Of a stretch of DNA of 64,000 nucleotides, positions 53,985-64,000 are shown piece after piece (position 1 is the first letter of the stretch; each line of letters starts with the position of its first letter). The stretch comes from Streblospio benedicti (lineage: Eukaryota; Annelida; Polychaeta; Spionida; Spionidae). Below the pieces are notes generated by a model, which was not told the DNA's origin, did no database searches, and saw only the letters and a program-made list of their open reading frames with translations. Location of the stretch: positions 24,790,611 through 24,854,610 of the forward strand of contig CM032664.1 in NCBI GenBank assembly GCA_019095985.1, given 5' to 3'. Made by a program: the position numbers and the translations under genes.

Positions 53985-54300
53985 TCTATAATACGTAACT
54001 CTACGTCCCGGCTCTACATACGCAATGGCGAATTAGCAAATTCGCCAGAAATTTATTGACTAATATATTGGTTGGCTTTTGTTTTTTATTTACAAATGCA
54101 ATGACATAGGCCTAGTTATGATGCGACTATAGATCACAGAACATTTGCATGTATTAAGTAACACGTTGGCTCAGCAACCGTTGTAACAAGCATTTTTACT
54201 ACCTTCAATATTGCGTTAATACGCCATATAGACAACCTGCCCCTAAATCGTGTTTATGCGTTGCACAGATATTCGCACAAGATCGCCAAAGTGGGTTTTA
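53985..54300 (-). mobile_element. TTAA MITE family, diverged copy 3 (reverse)
   Basis: On the reverse strand it shares, in order, TTGCGAATATCTGTGCAACG-like, AGTAAAAATGC and AGAACATTTG-like blocks with 38771-39097. The ends are eroded. Confidence 0.5.
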
Positions 54301-55309
54301 AGCAGAAAATGGAACCGCCTCCCACTAAAATTGTCTACCCCCGCGTCAGAGTGGCGACGCTGAATTTGAGATCGGCCCATTCCTTTGACACGGTTCGGGC
54401 ACTTTTCGAAAATTAACCAAAAGGCGACCCAGATTTCCACTTTCAGGCGGACTATGAACGGCTCCCAGCCCCTCGAGCCCCACCCCCGCCCCCACTGCCA
54501 CTGCCGCGAAATGTGGCGAATAGAAAAATTGCTTGCGCGGAATGTAAAATCTAGCATGGACCGCGCCGACTCAGATATGAGTCTGTGCGGCTCCAGGGGA
54601 TCGGGTGCGGATTCAAGAGAACGGAGATTTGACTACAGCCATTCCGCTTCAACCGTGTGTCCCAAGACGTCTGATGGCGAAATCGCGTTTTGCGACGTTT
54701 TGCCACGTTTTGTGGCTTTACGGAGTTTTCAGGGACGGCGGACTCAACCTCGCGTTTTGCACGATCCGCCACGGTCTGCAAAAAGTAGGGTCCGCCAGGA
54801 TGCGAATAGCATGGGAAAATTACTTCGGCGTTTTCCGGCGTTTTCCGGCGTTTCTCGGCGCGTTCCGGGGACCGCCAAATGTTTTGGGCGTTTCGGCAAA
54901 GTCCGCCGCGCAGATAAAACGGGCCCCGGCGGAGCTTGACTTTCCATGGAATTGCGCCACGGAGCATGCGCGGAAATCGGGCGTATAAATACGTTTTGTT
55001 AGATTGCATTTTTTAACAAAACTAAAATGTCAAATATTTTTATTTAAATTTAAACTATATGTGCTGTATGGTGGTCTATTGTATTACTTTTTGCACGACA
55101 ATGTTACTTGCTGTGTACTGTTCATTTAAGTGTATCGCAGCCCTAGCTGTCATTTTTTATCACGTTGTAAGGTTTAGGGAACAGTATTTTAGATAGCATT
55201 TTTTTACAAAACTAAAATGTCAAGTCAACAATCATTTTGAAAATTTTAAGTGGTGTTGTCGGTTGGTCAATTTAAATAGTGTAAGAAGATGAAATTAAAC
55301 TTAGTACTG

Positions 55310-55556
55310 GATGAAATTGTTTCGAAAACTAACTGAGCTTTCGCTCGGCGCTTTGAGGCTTGTTCACTGTCGCTCCACTAGGTGGCGGTGGAGCAGACTG
55401 CGGGCGTTATGGTGGAACTGGCGGCCCCCCTGATGTCCTGGGCGGCTTGCCTGAACCTTTCAGGGTGTTGGTCCAAACGGGGGCAGCTGGTAGCGTCCTC
55501 CGTCCCTGTTCAGCGTAGGTTCATGCATCCGGATGTAGATGGCCTCCTTGACCCCC
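55310..55556 (-). repeat. Inverted copy of the Penelope-like element's 3' end at its 5' end
   Basis: About 245 bases, from GATGAAATTGTTTCGAAAAC to ATGGCCTCCTTGACC, are the reverse complement of 57570-57818 with few differences. Such pLTR copies, in inverted orientation, are characteristic of Penelope-like elements and include the nuclease C-terminus. Confidence 0.85.
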
Positions 55557-57569
55557 CCTCTCTTAACCATCTTAGATTCAATCTGCATTGTAAACACCAT
55601 AACGTAACCCCGGTCAGCCTACGATTACGGACTGCTGTCAATGGCAAGGCTGCAGATAACATCATACGCAGAGCGGAGAAAGCTTTATTGGGTGTCCGCA
55701 TTGGTCAGACAGTGCGGAAATTGAAGGATTTGGAGAGGAAAACGGAGGATTTTCGAGTTAGAGTGGGTAAACGGTTACCAGTGAAACAACCAGAAGTGGA
55801 AGTTTTCGTCGAGCGTGCGCAGATGAACGAACACGAAGAAACAAAAACACGCCAACAAAACAAGTTTAGGAGTTTGACATCGACAAAAGAACGTGATCGT
55901 AAGCAGGAAAGGAGTAACCTGGCTTCTGAGTGCATTAGCAAGTGGGTAAAGAACTGTTCCGATCGGATCCTGACGGATGATGAATTGTCAGTTTTAAAGA
56001 AGGGACTGAACTTTTCCGTGTCACCGCGAAAATTACCAGTGATCGACCTAGTCACGGCCACTGAGTCTGCATGCAGGAAATTGTCCAAAAGCGAGGGTGA
56101 CGAACTTCGAGCTGAGGTTGTAAATGCTCTACGTAAGAACGCCAACTTGAAAGATCAGAACGTGACCAAGGGGGAATGGCGGGCGATCCAGGAGTTGAAG
56201 AAGGACGACAAAATCAAGGTACTACCAGCAGACAAGGGGAGAGTAACAGTTGTAATGAATACAGGGGACTATGTTAGCAAATGCCGAGAATTGCTTGCCG
56301 ATGAAAAGACCTACCGGAAACTGAAGTTTGACCCCACGAACAACTATAAAAAAGCAGGGGCAAGACGCCACATCATGTGCAGAATAGTTTGGATTTTGTT
56401 GAGGCGGTGAGAAAAGTAAAGGTAAAACCGGAGGAAGAGATGAGATCTTACGACGTGACGGCCCTGTTCACCAGTGTACCAGTTGATGAAGCTTTGAGAG
56501 TGGTGCAGGGTCGGTTGGTACGGGACAACACCCTGTGTGAACGCACCCCCCTCTCACCGTCAGACATCGTCAGATTGCTGGAGCTCTGTCTCAAGTGCAC
56601 GTACTTTCAATTCCAAGGGGAGTTCTACCTGCAAATCCACGGTGCAGCTATGGGGTCACCGGTATCACCCATCATTTGCAACTTATATCTGGAGGAGTTC
56701 GAACAGAAGGCACTGCAGACAGCTGAGAACGCCCCAAACTGGTGGAAGAGGTATGTTGACGACACTCACACCATTTTGAGGAAGGATCAGGCCCAGCGTT
56801 TCACTGACCATATCAATAACATCGATAACAACATCAAGTGGACGACGGAGGACGAGGAAGTAGATGAGGAGGGTAACCGGAAATTGGCCTTTCTGGACAC
56901 CCTGACCATAGCACATCCGGACGGATCTATTACTACCACGGTCTACAGAAAACCAACCCACACAGATCAATATCTGAATTTCAACAGCAACCACCCACTG
57001 GAGCATAAGCGAGGAGTGGTACATACGTTGATGCACAGAGCCGAGGTGATAGTGAAGGAAGAGGAAGAGCTGAGGAAGGAGAAGGATCACATCAGGGGGG
57101 CTCTGAGGATGAACAACTACCCGGAGTGGCTACTACAAGCAGACCCAAGAAGAAAGACCAACCCGGAGAGGGACAGAGGAAAGGAGGATAACAAACGCAA
57201 GAAGATAGGATCGGTGATAATACCGTACGTGAAAGGTGTATCGGAAACCCTACGCAGGATATTTGGGAGACATAACATCCAGACCCATTTTAAACCGACT
57301 AACACTTTACGGCAACTGCTAGTGAAACCGAAGGATAGTCTCGGAAAGGACAAGATAGTGGGTCCAGTCTACCAGATCAATTGTGAGAGCTGTGAAGCCT
57401 CTTATATCGGTGAGACTGAAAGATCGCTGAAGGCAAGGTTCGCAGAACACCGCAGACCCAGTACCACCACCTCAGAAGTCTCACGCCACATTCACACCGA
57501 TTGCCCAAACCACAACATCAGTTTGGAGGAAACGAGGATTTTGTGTGTGGAGAATAGATGGTTCGAGAG

Positions 57570-57818
57570 GGGGGTCAAGGAGGCCATCTACATCCGGATG
57601 CATGAACCTACGCTGAACAGGGACGGAGGACGCTACCAGCTGCCCCCCGTTTGGACCAACACCCTGAAGGTTCAGGCAAGCCGCCCAGGACATCAGGGGG
57701 GGCCGCCAGTTCCACCATAACGCCCGCAGTCTGCTCCACACGCCACCTAGTGGAGCGACAGTGAACAAGCCTCCAGCGCCGAGGCGAAAGCTCAGTTAGT
57801 TTTCGAAACAATTTCATC
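57570..57818 (+). repeat. 3' terminal repeat of the Penelope-like element
   Basis: Partner of 55310-55556. It covers the end of the nuclease frame (stop at 57718-57720) and about 98 bases after it. High similarity between the two ends suggests a fairly recent insertion. Confidence 0.85.
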
Positions 57819-58227
57819 ACTACGTTTTGAAACGACCCATTCACGTCTCCACAGGACCGTATACGGCTCAGAAACGGCTTCTCACGAACAAGGGCGACGT
57901 AAAAGATCAAAAGGGAATTCGATCAATAATCCCCCTACGCGCGGCATGCTCACGCGATTCCAATTTTCACTTCTCCAGAGAAGTGTTACGAGTCCGCGTC
58001 ATTTTAGCTCGCGGACATCACGCGGAGGTTGCGCGGTCCACTGGCGTTCTACTTTCGGAACCAGGCGTCTCCCGGCGATTCATCTGCGGCGCGTCTGCGG
58101 CGCAGTGCGTTTCGAAAAGTGACCGGGCACTTTTTTGCAACTAGTTGCAACTTTTTTGTTATTGTTTACGTTTTTTGTTGATTTTTTACGCGGACTTGAG
58201 ATCGCAAGTCCACTCTGACACGGGGTA

Positions 58228-61200
58228 ATCCTATAGCGTGGGGCAAAACTGCAAAGTTTTCTGCGGTGCGGCTGCGGCAGTTAAAAAACGTATGCCGTGA
58301 CTGCCGTGTACCAGTACAATGAATTCTCATCTTCATTGAGTTGAAATTGATAAAACACCTAAGTAAGCATTTAGTTAACTGAATGAACGTATAATTAAGA
58401 AAAGAGTCACACAGTGGCATCTCACTAGTTTGTTTGTTTGCTTTATTTTATTTATATTTTAGTTTTGAGATACGGCCAGTTAAACATTAATTGAACGCGA
58501 CTATGTTACTACCAGGTAGCGCCCATAAAATGTATCATAATAGGAAAACTATTAATGATAAAAGGCTTCATTTCAAACGTATGTTTTTTTTTTCATTCTT
58601 CATAGCATAGTATGATTACTTAGTATGATAAACATAAAAATGTGAAATTTGATTATTTTTCCATATTAAACTCATTGCACGTACAGCAACATTTAGTCAC
58701 TGTTCAATCATACAGGATCATTTTTTTTTCATTTTTTTTATCTTTTTTGTGGTTCAAATATCAAAATTCAAAATTATTTTTTAAAGCAGAATAATATTTA
58801 GCACACTTCTTAGGTGCCTTTTCACACTAACTACTTAACTACGGGATGTTTTCCACGCAATCTGTCATAATAGAAAAACTATTGACGATAAAATGATCAT
58901 TTCAAAACATGATGCTAGGCTGCTGGAATTTTTTATTTACATTGGGATTCGAAATTTAACTATTTCTGAACTTATTCTAAAACATTTTGTAGAAATACTA
59001 TTCACATACAATAGAGTAACTGATTCTAGCAACAAAAAAAAAATAAAATACTGTAATGTTGGTGATTCTTGCCAGCAAAAGCAGGTAGTTATGTAAAGGA
59101 GGTGTTACTGATATATAGACCACCATAAATCAATGCACAGCGTGCCCATAAGCTAACTTTTACTGAATAAGTTTTGATAAATAACTTGGAAAGTTTTAAA
59201 TGTTGAATATATTCGCATCAAATTCAACATCTGTTTCAGGGATCATTTGTAACTTTCCATGTTTCTTTCTGGAAAAATAATACCAGCTCAAACGCAAGCT
59301 ATCTAAATTTACTAATATTATAATGACCCATCTCAACTATTTTTCAATCTTAATCTATCAAGCTGGGAAAATAAATGGTGCTTAATGAGGGGTTCTTTGA
59401 GGGTGGGGTGCGCATGAGATAGTTATGTTGGGATTAAAATTATTCTCATAAGTGACGTTTACGTCTAAGTAACCCGGCCACCTTACTAAACATTTGTCTG
59501 AAAAAGGTTGAACTTGGTTTTAACTATATTTGTTAACTATACTAACGTTTCTTAGCACAAAAGGAATATTTGGAAGGACCCAGAATCTATCCGAAATGAT
59601 ATGTAAGAAAAAAAAAATCTGAAAATTACTATACACAATTTTATTGAGCCCCAACCAGACTGTCATGCTGTTTATGACGCACCCCAATCTACAGCTCAGG
59701 CAACCAGAAGTAAGTGTGAAAGATGCTTCGACAACTAACTACTAAAACCGTGCTGATTCGTTTACCAACTGTGAGCAATTCAGCTTGATTCAAAATCGTG
59801 ACCCTAGCGTAAGCAATAGACAGCTTTTGGGGTTATAGCTAGGATACCTAAAAAACAACCCTCAGTTTGTGTCAAATCCAACGTAGAATGTACCCGAATT
59901 TGTATGACTTTGCCATGTACTGATGTATCGCATATCATCTGGCTACAGTTTAAAAAATATGTTAACAAGCGAAGCAGACCTGCTATACCTTCATTCGCCA
60001 CACAGCGGTAGTAAATGGTAGTATGGGTAAACTACATAACAAGATGAGCAGCAGTGAGCAGCAATTCGAAAAATAATGATTTATATATAAAAATTATAAA
60101 AATATTGTGCAAACACTTGAGATGTAGCTTGATGCCACCAAATTAAATCCTGTATAGTAGGCTAATCAAAGGCTTGGATTTTCCTTATAGGCCATGGCTT
60201 ATTTCTACTGCCACCCAGCATTATATATCATAAACATATGAAAAGTGGTCCTGAATTTACAAATGATGAGTACATATGACGTGGAATCAGAGAGCCATTT
60301 AAGGTCCGCATCGTTTGTTCCCGATGTTGTCAGATTCCACCATTTCAGCATCCCGAGCTGTTCTGCTTTTCTTATTATGTTAGCGCTCAAGAACAGCTGA
60401 TTATTATATATTAGTATTTTTTCTAACTTTCTCTCTCTTACGCATCTCTTGGGGAGCACATGTAAATTAATGCTCTGTTTGAACAGTAGAAGGCACACGA
60501 GTAATCAGAATTGTTACATGACGAGGAAATTCAGCAGAAACAGTGAAGTCCAAGATTTAGAGTCACTGAAGGAGGTCATAACGTACTCAATGTTATCTTC
60601 AGGACAGTCGCTCATTCATTGGACAATTTTAGGAATACATTGCATGTCTTAGTCACGGCATAAGGCGTTTATACTTATGTAAAGAAAAAAAAGCAATAAA
60701 AACATTAAAGGAAGAAACCACTACACTAAATTAGAAAAAGGTAACGTAAAAGCAGCCAAAATACCGTGTACTATCATAAGTCTTTGCGATATTACAAGTT
60801 CACACCACGATTTACCGCTAATATTGATAAATTGAAGATATATTGAATGTCTGCGTCATATCGAGATTCATTATGACTGCATTTTATTATGTAAACATGT
60901 TTTCTATGGTGTTTGTTTACAGACATATACCCGAAAATTGCGTCTATTCACGGAGTTCCGTGCGACATTCTAATACATCATGGTTTGAAATCGGCATTAT
61001 TTTTATTAACAGCTATTTCCACTGTGCTGTGCCATCAACGCAACAGAGACGAACTTTATTTTTTAGTCTCAGCACGCCTCATACCCCCATTTCACTGATT
61101 CTCAATAGCGCCGATTGTGAGTAATTACGAATTTTGACGAGGGGACGACCACTGGCCCATACTCGTCCGTGTTCGGGCTGCACTTGTTGTGACTTGTTGT

Positions 61201-64000
61201 GCCAATCGTGCTGAAGTAGCTGGATTGGACACGATTGCGTCTGAATTATTGTACTCACCAGGCAATCGCCTCGTCAATCTGCCGAACTTTTCAATCCTTG
61301 ACGCAATTTCAAAGATAGGGCATTATCAAGGAGAAACAAAACGAGAAGGGATTATCAATCCATTATCGACTGCAATTGTCTTATATCGTCTCTCTAGATG
61401 CAACGAGCTCGAGTGTGGGACAATTTTTTGAAGTTTAATCATTCTGTATTGTCTCGCCATCTCACGCTGATAAAAGATGCCATTATGATATTAACACAAA
61501 ATGGAGATACGATTGACGTCCGCTGATTGAGGTTGCGATTGAAATCGTCCAGAAGGTCATGAGTTTGAGTCCCCACTGGGTCTGTTTTCAAAAATATTAT
61601 GAGATCTGCTTTAGACACTTTATTAACCTTGGATACATGATTTACAAGTGCACATTTTATTTGCAGTAAAAATCAGTCATCTTCACAACTAAAGTCAATC
61701 GAGTAGAGACGATATGAGGCAATTAATGTTCAATAGTTCTTCATCGTTCTGTGTGGTCTCGACATCTCTATACCTGATTAAAGACAAGAATCGGGCCAAT
61801 ATGAGGTGAGTTGTAGATGTGGATAGGATGTATAGGCGCATCTGAAGTTGGCTGATTAGACACGAGAGCGGCGAGGAGTGATTGGGGGACTAGTGAAAAC
61901 ATCAGGGAAGATTGTCCTTCAAACTGCTGATTTCAGAGAGTGAGATATGATTGAATCCGCCAATGGAACGATCCGAGTTCCACCCACAAATCCGTACTGA
62001 CCAAAAAAATTCACCACACGCATATCACAAACAAACGCGCATGCAATATACCTGGTGGGTATGAAATCAAAGTACAAATGTATTTTGGTATTAAATGCCG
62101 GGGCAAAAAATATGTATATGAGGAGATTCTCAGTGCACATGGAGTTTTTTAATGTCAGAAAAGTTGGATTGGTTCATTGAGGGACGAATCTCCGATCTCT
62201 TGAATGGATTGTAGGGCGAGCAGGCCTTAGCATACGTGCTTGCCTCGGCGTTTGTTAGGTCTTTGGAGTATTTGTCCCTAATATTACGGCCTCTCATCTC
62301 TACTTGCCTCAAACTAGCCTCAAACTTGCGTGGCCATGGCCTCTCATCTTTACTCACCCCACAAATTGCCTCACTATCCATACCCATCCCTCCGTGGTCG
62401 CACGCTCGCGAATCAGGCGTTTTTGTGCTACTTGTCCCTGGTCAGCATGCCAGGGGAATCGCCCGTAATTTACAGTAATCTGCAGTGCTCGTCCCGCGGT
62501 GAAATGGGGGGGTGGGGTGGTGGGTGTTACATGTGCACACTACAAATCAAATAGGTGCGAGTCAGGCGAATAAACCCTCATGTGAGTGATAAGCACGTTA
62601 GCTCCTCTGGGAGTTAAGAGGGGTATACGGTGACAATGATGTGACAGACCTGGTGTGAATGGATAGTCGTTCAAGCGCGATAACAGTGAATTGTGGCACG
62701 TATATGAGCCACATTTACATATACATCCATCTTATGATCTCCCCACCCAACTTATGATTTCCTCTTTTCTGTCAAACATAACCGAGGTCTTAATTAGAAC
62801 TTGCATTTGATTTTTCCCTAAAACCCCCCTTTTATTTTCATTTTCCAATTCATGATAAGTTACTGGCGTTGAAATACTATGAATATTCTAACTCTGTAAG
62901 TTTACAGTTGCACAAACTTTGATTCGAAGCGTAATTATTTTCCCCATCATGGCCCAAACACCTGTAGCTACTTAGCTGTGATATGAAGGTAATAAAGTTG
63001 CACAAAGGCAACAAATAACCTTCTTAAAGCTATCAAATCTGGCCACATTTCGAGTGTTTCCATATGTAATGTCGTAATACATACTTGAGAATTTGCAAAG
63101 GATTCTTAACAAATAAGAAAGGTCATGGCAAGGGTCGGCTCCTACTTAGGAACCAAAGGCTAGAAACATGACGCATTCAAAAGGTATCATGACTATCACA
63201 AATTGCCATGTTTATTAGAAATTCTGGCTGCTGTGGATAAATGTAAAGCGGTGACCATGTTGGTGTTGCAGTGAAAACCGTATTTGCAAACTTCACACTG
63301 TTTCTCAGCCCAGCAAAGATACACATGGATGGTTGTGAATCTTGATTATAAATGTAAAACAACATTTACCCAGGGACAATTTGACTTCCATTTTATTCGC
63401 ATTTAATCCGTATTCATTCTGCAATGGTAACAAAGGGGCATTGAATTTGAACTTGGCCAGCAGATTTAAAATGCACAGGTAAGAAGGGGTCAAATCCATA
63501 ATTATTTAAAAAGAAGATTGGACAAGCTAAACGCAGTAATAAAGGAATCATCACACGTCAAGGCGCTGATAAATCTTCCTGTGCCACTCGAAAATGAATG
63601 GGTAATGAATTGTGTACAAAGAGCTAAGTTTTAGGGCTTTATGCCTTTTCCAGGTTTTTCATTCATGAAACGATGATAGTACTTGGTAACCTATCAACAG
63701 CTTTGTATATACGGCCTTCATTAAACGTTCCGTTGTATATCACTGCCAGAATGATGCATATATGAATGTCACTCGTTATATTTAACATCTGAATTTTGTT
63801 TCATGCTTTTGAAGAGATGACCACACGTGAAAGTATTTGTCTAGTCCGCCCACGCCCCTAGTGATATGCTTTCTAGCAACTTAACTATGATAAGACAGTG
63901 TGAAACCCCGTACCACAAATCACATTATCATAAACAGGTGTTCATGTGTAAACTTATAGCTTGTTGAGTGTATAGAATTATAGCGTGTTGATTCTAATAA
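58228..64000. other. No gene recognised
   Basis: Mostly AT-rich DNA. Items seen: a box-B-like stretch GTCATGAGTTTGAGTCCC near 61557 that may be a SINE remnant; a related pair around TTCTGTATTGTCTCGCCATC (61443) and TTCTGTGTGGTCTCGACATC (61746); and a short direct repeat GGCCTCTCATCT (62289 and 62338). The open frames (for example near 60913 and 61189) have no recognisable motif and no convincing splice sites. Confidence 0.45.

Larger units (their letters stand above)
55310..57818 (+). mobile_element. Penelope-like element with GIY-YIG endonuclease, not intact
   Basis: Penelope-like elements are telomerase-related retroelements with a C-terminal GIY-YIG nuclease. The upstream part (about 55.5-56.4 kb) has the Lys/Arg-rich region and KVLPADKGRVTVVMN. 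The reverse-transcriptase core (about 56.4-57.0 kb) has SYDVTALFTSVP, HGAAMGSPVSPIICNLYLEE and the catalytic YVDD. The nuclease (about 57.36-57.56 kb) has VYQINCESC, YIGETERSLKARFAEH and H-x-x-C-P-x-H residues. The Cys pair before YIG fits Poseidon/Neptune/Nematis-type elements. The first reverse-transcriptase motifs are missing between the two parts, which are in different frames, so this copy is defective. Confidence 0.88.
54335..58227. mobile_element. GC-rich inverted-repeat element hosting the Penelope-like element
   Basis: The left end CTACCCCCGCGTCAGAGTGG and the right end read inward, TTACCCCGTGTCAGAGTGG, are inverted, and both continue into a GAGATC and CGGGCACTTTTCGAAAA stretch. The interior between the ends and the Penelope-like insertion is strikingly richer in GC than the window, with GGCGTTTTCC units at about 54828-54860. 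The open frames here are overlapping in several frames and are best explained by GC content. Confidence 0.55.

Noticed and set aside
54385-55009. Several overlapping frames of 127-184 aa on both strands
   Set aside because: High GC lowers stop frequency in all frames; none has a recognisable motif, and they lie inside a repeat element.
55705-56145. Minus-strand frame of 146 aa
   Set aside because: Antisense to the Penelope-like element's upstream coding part.
60843-61431. Two overlapping frames near 60.9 kb and one at 61.2 kb
   Set aside because: Short, no domain, no phase-consistent splice sites, and next to eroded repeats.

Overview
The window is nuclear DNA of an animal, most likely a marine invertebrate. 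It is AT-rich, with long introns, GT-AG exons, dense SINEs, MITEs and decayed retroelements, and one 100-N assembly gap. The gene types seen (a Methuselah-like receptor and a large class V aminotransferase) and the Penelope-like and DIRS-like retroelements occur together in molluscs, brachiopods, echinoderms, hemichordates and lancelets. The sequence alone does not let me choose among these.

Two multi-exon host genes can be read exon by exon with consistent splice phases. On the minus strand, about 30.74 to 12.08 kb, is an 11-exon gene for a secretin/Methuselah-type seven-transmembrane receptor. Its parts, in order, are a TATA and CCAAT promoter, a 5'UTR exon, a signal peptide, a somatomedin-B domain, a large Cys-rich ectodomain, seven membrane helices and a Ser/Thr-rich tail (about 921 aa). 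The promoter, UTR exon and signal-peptide exon of a paralogue sit at 0.3-1.8 kb in the same orientation, and its body would lie left of the window. This points to a local receptor cluster.

On the plus strand, 40.6 to 52.6 kb, is an 18-exon gene for a PLP-dependent class V aminotransferase / cysteine-desulfurase-like protein (at least 696 aa). It has the PLP lysine, an EHHSN motif and a Cys-rich loop. Its last four residues, CIIM, form a CaaX prenylation motif. The first exon was not found. A polyadenylation signal lies at 53.28 kb.

The rest is mostly mobile DNA. It includes a hAT-like MITE with an 8-bp target duplication (8.1 kb), a PIF/Harbinger remnant (20.9 kb) and a tRNA-headed SINE cluster with hairpins (28.3-29.5 kb). 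A broken DIRS-like element lies at 35.0-37.0 kb, a TTAA-flanked MITE at 38.8 kb, and LINE fragments at 41.2 and 45.0 kb. A 1.7-kb element with repeat-rich inverted ends lies in the last aminotransferase intron. At 54.3-58.2 kb a Penelope-like element with inverted terminal copies sits inside a GC-rich inverted-repeat element. A 150-bp MITE family has four copies, two of them within about 30 bp of aminotransferase splice sites. From 58.2 kb to the end no gene is recognisable.
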